From Paludibacteraceae bacterium (GTDB taxonomy: Bacteria > Bacteroidota > Bacteroidia > Bacteroidales > Paludibacteraceae), in NCBI GenBank assembly GCA_016302585.1, contig JAEDNI010000031.1:1-20972 (forward strand): a stretch of DNA of 20,972 nt. Reading direction: 5' to 3'. A model generated the notes under the pieces. That model searched no databases and was not told where the DNA came from. It worked only from the letters and a program-made list of their open reading frames with translations. This document shows, one piece after another, positions 15,201 through 20,972 of the stretch (its first letter is position 1; each line of letters begins with the position of its first letter). Both the position numbers and the translations under genes were made by a program.

Positions 15201-18192
15201 CATTACCGAGAAAGATTCTACCAAGGCTTACGCTACGGCTCTCGTGGATACCGCTTATTTCATGATTGATTCGCTCCAAGAACAAACAACCTACACCATC
15301 AGTGTACAAGCTGTTTGTGGCGAGGATCTGAGCAAGGCGGTAACGCTTGAGTTCACCACGCCGTGTAAACCGACCGAGAAGGACGAGGCTTCATGGGGAT
15401 TTGTGGAAAACCTCTATCAATATGGTACTTCGGCTACCTATATGTTGCCAGAATGCTGGGAAGAAGGTTTAGCCTTTGGTTCAAACACTTCCTATCATCC
15501 CTATGCAATCATCAATCCGAAAGAGGCAGCATCTTCTATCTGCTTCTCACGTGGTGATACAGTAGGTGGACGCGCACTACAGTTCTACACTACAGCAAGT
15601 TATTACAACGCATATGCTGTATTGCCGGAACTCAATTTCGAACTCGATTCGATGACGCTCCACTTCTGGGGACGTGCTGCACGCTTCAATAGTAGCCGTG
15701 CTACAACTGCTGCTAAAAGGGGCAAGTTAAATGCCTCTAACGGAAATTATGCACGTGCACTGGTAATCGGTACGATCACGGACGTTGCTGACTTCAGCAC
15801 ATTTACCCCGATTGATACCATCACGTACGATCATAAGTGGACATCTACGGCCGGTGTATTTGCTTACAATGACCCGCTTAAAAACGACTACTGGCAAGAA
15901 TATGCGCTCCCGCTGGCTAAATACCAAGGTAAGGGACGTATTGCGATTGTTGCTCCGAACCCGAAAGATTTCTCGACGGCAAGTTTGCCGACCAGTTACT
16001 TCTTCGTTGATGATCTGGAGGTGATCAAGGGCGACTTCTGTACGCCGGCTACCGGACAACGCGCAGAGAATGTAACGGCTACTTCCGCTACCATTCGCTG
16101 GACGGATTTGGTAATCAACCCGTATGTACAGCTCCAAGTGGCTACAAGCGAAGAGTTTGAAGACAAATCGCTCATCTTCAACCAGAAGTTGGATAGCACC
16201 AATATGGTTGTTCTCAACGACCTCAAGCCCGCTACGGCTTACTTCTTCCGTCTCAAACACCTCTGCGATACCGTAGCCGGTGACGAGTCGGAATGGGGCG
16301 CTGCAGGTACATTTATTACCGATTATGTCATCCGCTTCAGTGAGAACTTCAATGCAGTGAAGACCAATCTGCCAAAGAACTGGTGGCGTAGTAATACGGC
16401 TACCGCAGAAGAAGTATTCAACGGCGAGAAGACCCTGAGCGAAGCATCCGTAACGGCTTCGTTCGATTGGCGTGTTAATGTTGGATCGAACCAACAGATC
16501 TATGCAAACTTGACCACCAATAATGCTTCCTCTTCTTCTACCAGCTCTGCTATGCACTGGCTCATCTCTCCGGAGATTGACCTCAGCGCAAATACAGAGG
16601 ACAGCCTCTTGTTGAGCTTCGATATCGCACTGCGTGCTCAATCCAGCGATATTCCAAATCCGAATACTGACCTGCTCGAACAATTCATGGTAATTGTTTC
16701 GACGGACGGGGCGAAGACTTGGAAAGCTGAAGACGCAATCATCTGGTCCACCGACATCGAGGGTGACTATAACTTCAACGGATTCTACGCTAACGGCAAG
16801 TTCCTCACGAAGTATATCGACCTATCGAAGTATGCAGGCCAGACGATTAACCTCGCATTCTACATCTACTCGTTTGCTGACAAACAGGTAGCTGGTTCGA
16901 AGAACATCGTTCTGCTTGATAATATCCAACTCAACACCTATAAACTGACCGAAAATAGCGATCAAATTTGTCGCTGGGAAGATTATAGCGGACACGGATT
17001 CTATATCGATGCAGACCAACTGCCTGCTGGTATCAACCAATTCGAGCGCTTCACTCCTGCCCAAAAGGATAACGTCGATGACCTCATTGAGCGTCTGACG
17101 ATTACTGTTGAGGATGAGAGTGTAAACGAATTGGAAGGTGTTGTTCTTTGCGAAGGTGATACCTACAAAGGCTACGGCTTCGAGTTTATTGCAGTTGAGA
17201 GCTGCGTTTACAAGCAGAAACTGCAATCGGGTATCGGTTGTGACTCTACTGTCATCCTGAATGTAACGGTTAATAAGAAGCAATATGAGAATGTGGAAGC
17301 AACTATCTGCCAAGGTTCGTACTACGAATTCAACGGTGTGAAGTACTACACGAACACCATCCATTCGGATACCTTACCGGCTCTTAATGGTTGCGATAGT
17401 ATTGTTACACTCTATCTGACCGTGAACCCGATTCTGGAAGGCGAGACACTCGTTGTTAACCGCTGTCCGGACGATCCGGCATATGACTTCACAGAGAAAT
17501 ATCCGGCTCTGACGGAAGATGGTATTTATACCGACACCGTTCAGAATAACGATGGTTGTGACTCGATTGCTTCGGTTCAGATTATCAACCGTGAAGAGGC
17601 TTACACCTTCTTCCGCGCTGCGATCTGCCAAGGCGAAGTTTACGATGTTTATCCGTTCGGCGGTTTACGCAATCCGGGTGAATACAGTACACCTCACGGC
17701 GAGCAAGGCCTCCATACTATCTATGGTTGTGACTCCATCGTAACGCTCCATCTCTTGGTAGCTACGCCGACAGCCGAGCAAACCTATGAGCTCCAAGACA
17801 GCATCGCTGTAAATAACCTGCCGTACGTTCTCAACAACGAAGAGATCCTGCCGGTTGGTACCGAGGTTGGTGTTTACACACGTACGATTAACCTCAACTG
17901 CGGCGAGGCTACATTGGTTATCACAGTGGGCAACCCGCAAGGTATTAACAATACGTTTGTCAACTCGCTGGCTGTTATGCCGAACCCGGCACAGGTTGGT
18001 GAACCGATTCGCATCCTCGGTACCTTCGATGATGCTACGGTTGAGGTTACCTCCGCTACCGGTGCACTCGTTTATACAGCACAGAATCTGATCAACCCGA
18101 TCACTATCCCCGGTATGCCGGTTGCTGGTGTTTACCTCATCCGATTACGCGAGAATGGTCGCATCTACCAGGCTAAACTGATGGTTAAATAA
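9202..18192 (+). CDS. giant secreted multidomain adhesin-like protein with T9SS sorting domain
   Basis: The protein is 2996 aa from the ATG at 9202, preferred over 9169 because it gives a clean signal peptide (MRKTLLSTLLLVLVSVMTYAG). Nine jelly-roll modules of the cleaved-adhesin/MAM-like type begin near residues 32, 306, 604, 918, 1200, 1467, 1746, 2065 and 2378. They alternate with eight FN3 modules (near 200, 496, 828, 1095, 1366, 1647, 1967 and 2280). Most jelly-rolls carry a TDPxDxSTF motif and end with a DDI/DNI strand. Cys/GCDS repeats fill about 2588-2910, and a T9SS type A sorting domain (MPNPAQVGEP to KLMVK) ends the protein. No protease or glycosidase active site was recognised. 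The family resembles haemagglutinin-type surface proteins of Porphyromonas, but only at domain level. It lies 73 nt after B2, with no convincing promoter in the gap, so it may be read through from the operon. A hairpin terminator follows. Confidence 0.85.
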   Translation: MRKTLLSTLLLVLVSVMTYAGVVNDSIYALNENFESGVLPEGWTQEFVSSDIYGEHPWAIETADEADYPKALKENGNYLLALRNNTPATIGYTTRLISPVMDLSMGKVFQPILVFSHAQQQRTGDFDQLKVYYRSQVTDAWVRLDGRNGNPEFNQKIAKWQRDTIQLTSQSETYQIMFEVTDRFGRGVVLDNIEVRPMPTCLDPYGYVVSGLTTSAATVSWNASFDTDSFEVALTTAALDPSEEVDPSKIIYNGFLTDDEFSFSSEKAGLVLKRNQSYWLYVRSYCQGATSEWTYTSFRTKNFVNLPLVQDFTAGKDFEYKSGSLNHINYWSFGTSIKREDGVTMEYMPFVNTHTQPGTASAGYYAYDQSFCLAFTGARSLSTNIPAGQYVYAATPELNVESLKNVFVSFWGTAYQSIGDEFASGIIVGVMTDPEDFSTFVPIDTCYVKEDRTHQKFGVSLAQYAGEGKYVAFASDFKDKDNLFYIDNILIKESNAPVWPSDIKISNATANSFTLSLNSNGNAYNVVVAKHKADSKGFVIMNPDSLDATDIFVKLENQTEQQIQIVVDSASGILLEVYVQAVNGAGEWALPVATYLPLYLATDDLPFKVDWEETTNTHTERSLNQFGSSGTTTAWPQGIISMTLYAPNGHGLNSSYPTITQLSSSSNMSTSMEKKVNSHYLWMKKEYNEVTEGDPDYYGYRHKYGNYIALPQVEDLSKVLLKFYMERHSSSIENSARVGVGILTDPYDITTFDTIAVFDCNSPSEYQPFSCTFENYKGNGKIIALLAMDAQNPVSNSRTSSSAGYAWNSWYASVQRIDWIQLFPLGECNPISNPKVETAHDSAIISWGANNMTKWQLRVKNSKDSLLVDSLVEQTSFIVRNLNPHSDYTYMISPVCDSLYEISDWLSFTTECLPANPLPLVEDFEDPDYKTGSSVKFIPYCWSAPSYTYTEEHASSPSYYPYISRSTTADWGHNSNSMYALYTNSSSTAQNQIWTALPVMADSIKKLQVEFYVKGYSVSQNSMLQVGVMTDPNDITTFEVVDSVNVVGTAWKGVIVTFDKYAGEGKYIAFKRNYERDGKVNYYLDDITVDYIKDCEKLFSLTTSEPKTNGVTLSWNKTNADAYEVMVLSQSINANADDTTGLVISVETTTENTLIYVNDKLQLNTNYYAYVRTVCGSTKTTWSDVVAFKTTCEPETPEAMGTIMFHEQNILGCWSTGMMNGTTNPPYTAGSKTGKFGYYLYILNTTTSDGAYAIMPPLDVTDINKYQISFDICHNSTTATNVKRMTVGIISNPADLSTFAPITVVRNVPYATDSLGYMRVTIPFDSYDGDPVTGAKGTQVMFLSESGDSTNYAYIDNVRFDLIPGCAAPSEVIADSVGTYGAKIAWNKTGEKYEVAITETKVDPSEANAKVIWQKETTDTFAIATDTLQMLTTYYMYVRTICSVGDTSAWSNARSFTTICPEAYTLPFAENFESYTTTSGNRKPDCWTCYYLKGTTITEGTGASYPSFGTTATNAHAGIRSIYMYSDNATTKKYSFAALPYIENDLTKTMISFWYKSNATATATPNRKVVVGIAEEVSTLDTLMATFQPIDTVISSATTFSKYTRIVSEKYNGKGHYIVLIGIEGNGKTRDGGVYVDDIEISLVPTCFMPDNLSAKMYDASAELTWEQLQGNNSAWDVAYGTEGTDVKDMTIVAADTTAFIVNGLQPSTEYDFYVRANCGDGDVSEWRGPVTATTLYQIPLADAQWTFENGEPQKAQAPTGTNKIPQTWFVNNSIKGLNTVGEVPYIYYNTKNATTGLNSYVRAYSGDSVMYFYAGTSATIGSSAPYAVLPVINDVENYDSLQIRFMARVTYSYTPSKVDGSDSIMYTTYCYDGGSYSRMIRVGTVTDPYDMSTFEELTQYIFPTLGTSISNVDINEFPDPEGTNYWREVVVPFYGAKGKYIVLAGPEKSNTVFIDDVKVEKISDDACFNVTKLALNKDALKYNAAEFNWLSPKKNFKVTITEKDSTKAYATALVDTAYFMIDSLQEQTTYTISVQAVCGEDLSKAVTLEFTTPCKPTEKDEASWGFVENLYQYGTSATYMLPECWEEGLAFGSNTSYHPYAIINPKEAASSICFSRGDTVGGRALQFYTTASYYNAYAVLPELNFELDSMTLHFWGRAARFNSSRATTAAKRGKLNASNGNYARALVIGTITDVADFSTFTPIDTITYDHKWTSTAGVFAYNDPLKNDYWQEYALPLAKYQGKGRIAIVAPNPKDFSTASLPTSYFFVDDLEVIKGDFCTPATGQRAENVTATSATIRWTDLVINPYVQLQVATSEEFEDKSLIFNQKLDSTNMVVLNDLKPATAYFFRLKHLCDTVAGDESEWGAAGTFITDYVIRFSENFNAVKTNLPKNWWRSNTATAEEVFNGEKTLSEASVTASFDWRVNVGSNQQIYANLTTNNASSSSTSSAMHWLISPEIDLSANTEDSLLLSFDIALRAQSSDIPNPNTDLLEQFMVIVSTDGAKTWKAEDAIIWSTDIEGDYNFNGFYANGKFLTKYIDLSKYAGQTINLAFYIYSFADKQVAGSKNIVLLDNIQLNTYKLTENSDQICRWEDYSGHGFYIDADQLPAGINQFERFTPAQKDNVDDLIERLTITVEDESVNELEGVVLCEGDTYKGYGFEFIAVESCVYKQKLQSGIGCDSTVILNVTVNKKQYENVEATICQGSYYEFNGVKYYTNTIHSDTLPALNGCDSIVTLYLTVNPILEGETLVVNRCPDDPAYDFTEKYPALTEDGIYTDTVQNNDGCDSIASVQIINREEAYTFFRAAICQGEVYDVYPFGGLRNPGEYSTPHGEQGLHTIYGCDSIVTLHLLVATPTAEQTYELQDSIAVNNLPYVLNNEEILPVGTEVGVYTRTINLNCGEATLVITVGNPQGINNTFVNSLAVMPNPAQVGEPIRILGTFDDATVEVTSATGALVYTAQNLINPITIPGMPVAGVYLIRLRENGRIYQAKLMVK
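9295..16941 (+). repeat. protein-level tandem array: jelly-roll/FN3 pairs
   Basis: Nine jelly-roll modules of about 160-220 residues alternate with eight FN3 modules of about 85-100 residues. The pairs are clearly related as protein (LPF/LPL..DFE start, TDPxDxSTF, GKYIAF or similar, DDI end, then Cys-start FN3 with VRxxC..S.W). Their DNA is well diverged, with no long identical stretches noticed, so the array is old rather than freshly expanded. The second FN3 (about 496-593) lacks the cysteines that clamp the others. Confidence 0.75.
16963..17940 (+). repeat. Cys/GCDS repeat string near the C-terminus of the giant protein
   Basis: Repeats of about 50-55 residues run C-E/Q-G-x-Y, then a Gly-Tyr turn, then GCDSxxxLxLxV. 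Clear copies start at VVLCEGDTY (17140), EATICQGSYY (17299), VVNRCPDD (17452) and RAAICQGEVY (17617). A degenerate first copy starts at QICRWEDY (16963). A last copy (17785) has NCGEATLVITV in place of GCDS. The string spaces the sorting domain from the adhesive array. Two similar repeats occur in A1 and one in A2. Confidence 0.7.
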
Positions 18193-18208
18193 ATCAGTCT
18201 ACGCCTAT

Positions 18209-18243
18209 AAAAAGATAGCTCGAGCAATCGGGCTATCTTTTTT
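18209..18243 (+). terminator. strong rho-independent terminator of the giant gene
   Basis: A 14-bp stem (18210-18223 with 18228-18241, one G-T pair) closes on a GCAA tetraloop of the stable GNRA class. An A run precedes it and a T run follows to 18243. It lies 17 nt after the stop of the giant gene. The A/T symmetry could let it act in both directions, but only plus-strand genes flank it. Confidence 0.9.
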
Positions 18244-18287
18244 AAATGTTCCATCGATCGTTCATTTTTGAGAAAATTACTGATTTT

Positions 18288-18319
18288 TTTGCATATATCG
18301 AAAAAAAACTGTAATTTTG
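18288..18319 (+). promoter_or_regulatory. Bacteroidetes-type promoter of mrp
   Basis: TTTG (18288-18291) and TAATTTTG (18312-18319) are separated by 20 bp, a good match to the Bacteroidetes consensus. The start site should fall near 18325-18329, leaving a short leader before the ATG at 18340. With the terminator just upstream, this makes mrp and the MATE gene a transcription unit separate from the surface-protein genes. Confidence 0.8.
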
Positions 18320-18339
18320 CACTCGCAAAATTGAATAAT

Positions 18340-19392
18340 ATGTATCCACAGCAGATTATAGATGCCCTGCGCCATGTGCGCTATCCCGGAACCGGCAAAG
18401 ATCTTATCGAAAGCGGCATGCTCGAAGATGACATTCGTATCTCCGGTTTTGAAGTCTCGTTCTCTCTCATCTTCCAAAAAGAGAACGACCCGTTCATTAA
18501 ATCCGTACTCAAAGCTTCTGAGACGGCGCTAAAAACCTATATTGATCCCAATGTAGCGGCGAATATACATACCAAATTCGTCAAGGTAAATCCCACGCCA
18601 ACTACCAACCACCAATCGCCCATAGCCGCGAAGCACATCATCGCGATTCATAGCGGAAAAGGAGGTGTCGGTAAATCAACCGTCACAGCCAACCTGGCTG
18701 TCGCCTTGGCGCAAAAAGGCTATCGCGTCGGACTTCTCGACGCCGATATTCACGGACCATCTATGCCCAAGATGTTCCATACCGAAGATTGTCGACCTTT
18801 CTCCGTTGAAATCGAAGGAAGAACGCTTATCGAACCCATCGAACAATTTGGTGTTAAGATGCTCTCCATCGGTTTCTTCGTCAATCCCGATCAAGCAGTT
18901 ATATGGCGCGGTGGAATGGCCTCTAATGCGATCAAACAACTTATTGATGATGCCCATTGGGGAGAACTCGATTATTTTCTCATCGATCTTCCGCCCGGTA
19001 CCAGCGATATTCATCTTACCCTTATCTCGGCGCTCCAACTCACCGGAGTCATCGTCGTTACCACTCCCCAACCGGTTGCACTTGTGGACGCACGGAAAGG
19101 GGTAGAGATGTTCCAAAACGAGAAGATTAACGTACCTATACTCGGTCTCATCGAGAATATGGCATGGTTCACGCCGGCTGAACTGCCGCAAAACCGCTAT
19201 TATATCTTCGGTAAAGATGGAGGTAAAGCCTTAGCGGAAGAACTTCAAATCCCACTTCTGGCGCAGATACCATTAGTCCAATCCATTCGCGAAGGAGGTG
19301 ATTCCGGCGAACCTATCGCCCTGCAAACCGGCCATCCTGCTGCTTCTGCCTTCGATGAAATCGCTGCAAAAATCACAAATCATAAATCATGA
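18340..19392 (+). CDS. mrp: Mrp/NBP35-family iron-sulfur carrier ATPase
   Basis: A 350-aa cytoplasmic P-loop ATPase that in this family holds and delivers Fe-S clusters to apoproteins. The N-terminal MIP18/DUF59-like domain covers about residues 1-80. After a linker comes the deviant Walker A motif SGKGGVGKST at about 105, LLDADIHGPSMPKM at about 132 and LIDLPPGTSDIHLT at about 216. The start at 18340 is chosen because it opens directly with MYPQQIIDALRHV behind a promoter; a longer upstream frame begins with TTG inside the promoter. The usual C-terminal CxxC that binds the bridging cluster is absent: the segment reads ENMAWFTPAELPQNRYYIFG. From memory, Bacteroidetes homologues share this. 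The linker holds TTNHQSP (about 87-93) and the C-terminus reads ITNHKS, which is encoded by a direct repeat. Confidence 0.93.
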   Translation: MYPQQIIDALRHVRYPGTGKDLIESGMLEDDIRISGFEVSFSLIFQKENDPFIKSVLKASETALKTYIDPNVAANIHTKFVKVNPTPTTNHQSPIAAKHIIAIHSGKGGVGKSTVTANLAVALAQKGYRVGLLDADIHGPSMPKMFHTEDCRPFSVEIEGRTLIEPIEQFGVKMLSIGFFVNPDQAVIWRGGMASNAIKQLIDDAHWGELDYFLIDLPPGTSDIHLTLISALQLTGVIVVTTPQPVALVDARKGVEMFQNEKINVPILGLIENMAWFTPAELPQNRYYIFGKDGGKALAEELQIPLLAQIPLVQSIREGGDSGEPIALQTGHPAASAFDEIAAKITNHKS

Positions 19393-19408
19393 ATCACAAA
19401 TCATAAAT
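19371..19408 (+). repeat. 17-bp direct repeat spanning the mrp stop codon
   Basis: AATCACAAATCATAAAT occurs at 19371-19387 and again at 19392-19408, with CATG between the copies (period 21). The first copy encodes the last residues of Mrp (ITNHKS) and the second fills the 23-nt gap before the MATE gene. This looks like slippage or an inserted simple-sequence element. The related TTNHQSP motif occurs in the Mrp linker. Confidence 0.75.
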
Positions 19409-19415
19409 ATCCTCC

Positions 19416-20768
19416 ATGACCAGAACCGCCGAATTTGGTACAGCTCCCGTGCATAAACTGCTATGGAAATATGCACTGCCTGCCATCATCGCGATGACAG
19501 CGATGTCGCTGTATAATATCGTCGATTCTATTTATATCGGACATGGCTGCGGCGCACTCGCACTCAGCGCACTAACCGTCGCCAAACCGTTCATGGATAT
19601 ATGCGCTGCTTTCGGTAGTCTCGTTGGCGTGGGCGCATCTTCGCTCCTGGCCATCTACCTTGGAGAGAAAGATTATGAAAAAGCTAACCGCGTTTTAGGC
19701 AATGTCATCGTCCTAAATATCATTCTCTCTGCCATCGTCATGGCTGTCGGCCTCATCTGGTTAGACCCGATTCTCATGGCTTTTGGGGCTAGCGAGGACA
19801 CTATTCTTTACGCGCACGAATATATGGAGATCATCCTGTACGGGAACATCCTCACCCATATTTACTTCGGTCTCAACGCTATGTTGCGCTCTGCCGGACA
19901 TCCGCGTTTCTCCATGATCGCTACCCTCTTCGCTGTCATCATCAATATCATTCTCGACCCCATCTTCATCTTTGCGTTGAACATGGGCGTACGAGGCGCT
20001 GCATTAGCTACGGTTCTCAGCCAAGCCTTTGCTGTCGTCTGGCAAGTTACCAAATTTACAGACCGTAGCGAATTGGTTCGATTTCATCGGGGAATATGGC
20101 AACTTAACAAACATATCACCGGACGGGCTTTAGCCATCGGAATGTCGCCGTTCCTCTATAATATTGCCCACTGCTTTGTAGTTATTATCATCAATAATCA
20201 ACTCAAGAACTTCGGCGGCGATATGGCGATTGCTTCATACGGAGTTATCAACCGTCTCACCTTCATCTTCGCCATGATGGTAATGGGTCTCAACCAAGGT
20301 ATGCAACCTATCACCGGTTATAACTACGGCGCGAGACATATGGACCGACTGCTGCAGTCCTTCTACCTGACCTGTGCTTATGCGACGTGCATCATGGGAA
20401 TCGTCTTTATCCTCGGCGAGTGTTTCCCCGAAATCGTCACGAAGATGTTTACGCATGACATAGATCTCATTAATCAAACCATCCGACCCATGCGTATCAT
20501 CTGCAGCACCATGCTCATCATCGGTTTCCAAATGGTCACAGGTAACTTGTTCACTTCGGTAGGAAAAGCCGGCAAATCAATCTTCCTTAGCCTGACGAGA
20601 CAAGTCATTTACCTCATCCCCTTGGCACTTTGGTTACCGCTGGCATTTACAAATCCCATCGATGGCATCTGGTGGGCGATTCCTATCAGCGACACCCTCT
20701 CTGCCATCACGGCCGTCATCGTACTACTTGCCTCTCGCAAAAAAATCCAACGCGAGTGCGAAGGATAA
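19416..20768 (+). CDS. MATE family efflux transporter
   Basis: A 450-aa inner-membrane protein of the multidrug and toxic-compound extrusion family, which exports cationic drugs or metabolites using Na+ or H+ gradients. Two homologous halves are visible, roughly 1-225 and 230-450, each with about six membrane helices. Motifs include KYALPAIIAMTAMSLYNIVD in helix 1 with an acidic Asp, and IYIGHGCGALALSALTVAKP. In the second half, GMSPFLYNIAHCFVVIIINN and GLNQGMQPITGYNYGA are diagnostic. The arrangement is nearer to MepA-like members than to NorM. The length is normal and the gene intact. It follows mrp by 23 nt and is probably co-transcribed with it. The link to Fe-S assembly is positional only. 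The substrate cannot be read from the sequence. Confidence 0.93.
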   Translation: MTRTAEFGTAPVHKLLWKYALPAIIAMTAMSLYNIVDSIYIGHGCGALALSALTVAKPFMDICAAFGSLVGVGASSLLAIYLGEKDYEKANRVLGNVIVLNIILSAIVMAVGLIWLDPILMAFGASEDTILYAHEYMEIILYGNILTHIYFGLNAMLRSAGHPRFSMIATLFAVIINIILDPIFIFALNMGVRGAALATVLSQAFAVVWQVTKFTDRSELVRFHRGIWQLNKHITGRALAIGMSPFLYNIAHCFVVIIINNQLKNFGGDMAIASYGVINRLTFIFAMMVMGLNQGMQPITGYNYGARHMDRLLQSFYLTCAYATCIMGIVFILGECFPEIVTKMFTHDIDLINQTIRPMRIICSTMLIIGFQMVTGNLFTSVGKAGKSIFLSLTRQVIYLIPLALWLPLAFTNPIDGIWWAIPISDTLSAITAVIVLLASRKKIQRECEG

Positions 20769-20773
20769 AGTCT

Positions 20774-20845
20774 ACGCTTGTTGGAGGCACCTTTTGTCTT
20801 CTAACAAAAAAGGCAGCCATTTGGCTGTCTTTTTGTCGAGAAGAC
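20774..20845 (+). repeat. hairpin repeat element, copy 1 (MATE terminator)
   Basis: A 72-nt unit starting 6 nt after the MATE stop. It opens with ACGCTTGTTGGAGGCACC and then forms one long hairpin (20796-20845). The outer stem is GTCTTCT with AGAAGAC, then a small internal loop, then ACAAAAA with TTTTTGT. The inner stem is GGCAGCC with GGCTGTC, closing on loop ATTT. The inner part alone is a good bidirectional intrinsic terminator. It repeats at 20900. Confidence 0.85.
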
Positions 20846-20899
20846 GTGACTCGGAAATTGCGAACAGCAATAATCGTTCGAGCTTAGCGAGATAAGAAC
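20846..20899. other. spacer between the two hairpin repeats
   Basis: These 54 nt have no gene-sized frame. They contain a small inverted repeat, CGAAC (20861-20865) with GTTCG (20876-20880). Near the right end is GATAAG, similar to the GATAAAG that ends the MATE gene before copy 1. No promoter match was seen. Confidence 0.5.
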
Positions 20900-20970
20900 A
20901 CGCGTGTTGGAGGCACCTTTGTCTTCTAACAAAAATAGCAGCCGTTGAGCTGCTATTTTGTCGAGAAGAC
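20900..20970 (+). repeat. hairpin repeat element, copy 2
   Basis: A 71-nt unit nearly identical to copy 1 in its header (TGTTGGAGGCACC) and outer arms (GTCTTCT at 20921-20927, AGAAGAC at 20964-20970). Its inner stem is TAGCAGC with GCTGCTA around loop CGTTGA. Relative to copy 1, two base pairs have swapped and one G-T has become G-C, so pairing is kept. Its start overlaps a perfect 12-bp palindrome, AACACGCGTGTT (20897-20908). The window ends 2 nt later, so more copies may follow. Confidence 0.85.
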
Positions 20971-20972
20971 TA

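Noticed and set aside
15727..16683. A long minus-strand open frame (318 codons) inside the giant gene, and others at 9238-10062 and 1448-2161
   Set aside because: They lie wholly opposite strongly supported secreted proteins, show no recognisable domains, and their composition is what antisense of such coding gives.
9202..18192. Gingipain-type protease or HagA orthologue
   Set aside because: There is no caspase-like catalytic Cys/His domain, and the similarity is limited to cleaved-adhesin-like folds and a sorting domain.
18268..18339. Longer start for Mrp
   Set aside because: The extra 24 residues begin with TTG and cover the promoter -7 box. The family N-terminus starts at 18340.
20796..20970. 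Integron attC sites
   Set aside because: The hairpins have a TCTAAC-like left side but no GTTRRRY partner on the right, and no cassette genes or integrase are visible.

Overview
The window reads as a chromosomal segment of a Bacteroidales bacterium that secretes proteins by the type IX system (T9SS). Supporting this are Bacteroidetes-type promoters (TTG/TTTG, about 20 bp, then TAnnTTTG), long secreted proteins with fibronectin-III (FN3), PKD and jelly-roll modules and C-terminal T9SS sorting domains, a barrel-OmpA protein, and a Bacteroidetes-style Mrp ATPase. The genus cannot be fixed from the sequence; a Paludibacteraceae- or Porphyromonadaceae-like lineage is a guess.

Layout. Bases 1-259 hold the possible tail of an upstream gene, two small dyads, and a promoter whose -7 box lies inside a perfect 10-bp inverted repeat. 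Bases 260-9128 are a tight four-gene operon (gaps of 13, 4 and -4 nt): secreted modular protein A1, barrel-OmpA protein B1, secreted protein A2 (a paralogue of A1), and barrel B2 (resembling the barrel half of B1). After 73 nt comes a giant gene (9202-18192, 2996 aa) with nine jelly-roll modules alternating with eight FN3 modules, then a string of Cys/GCDS repeats and a T9SS sorting domain. A perfect hairpin with a GCAA loop ends it.

Bases 18288-20768 form a separate housekeeping unit: mrp (Fe-S carrier ATPase) with its own promoter, then a MATE multidrug transporter. The last 200 bases carry two copies of a ~71-bp element. Each copy contains a terminator-like hairpin whose core has changed by compensatory substitutions.

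How the genes may work together (inference). The three secreted proteins (A1, A2, giant) probably cross the outer membrane by T9SS and stay on or leave the surface as adhesive or matrix proteins. The barrels are outer-membrane partners, and B1 also anchors to peptidoglycan. The repeated secreted-protein-plus-barrel arrangement is the most system-like feature here. No CRISPR, tRNA, rRNA, insertion sequence or phage gene was seen.
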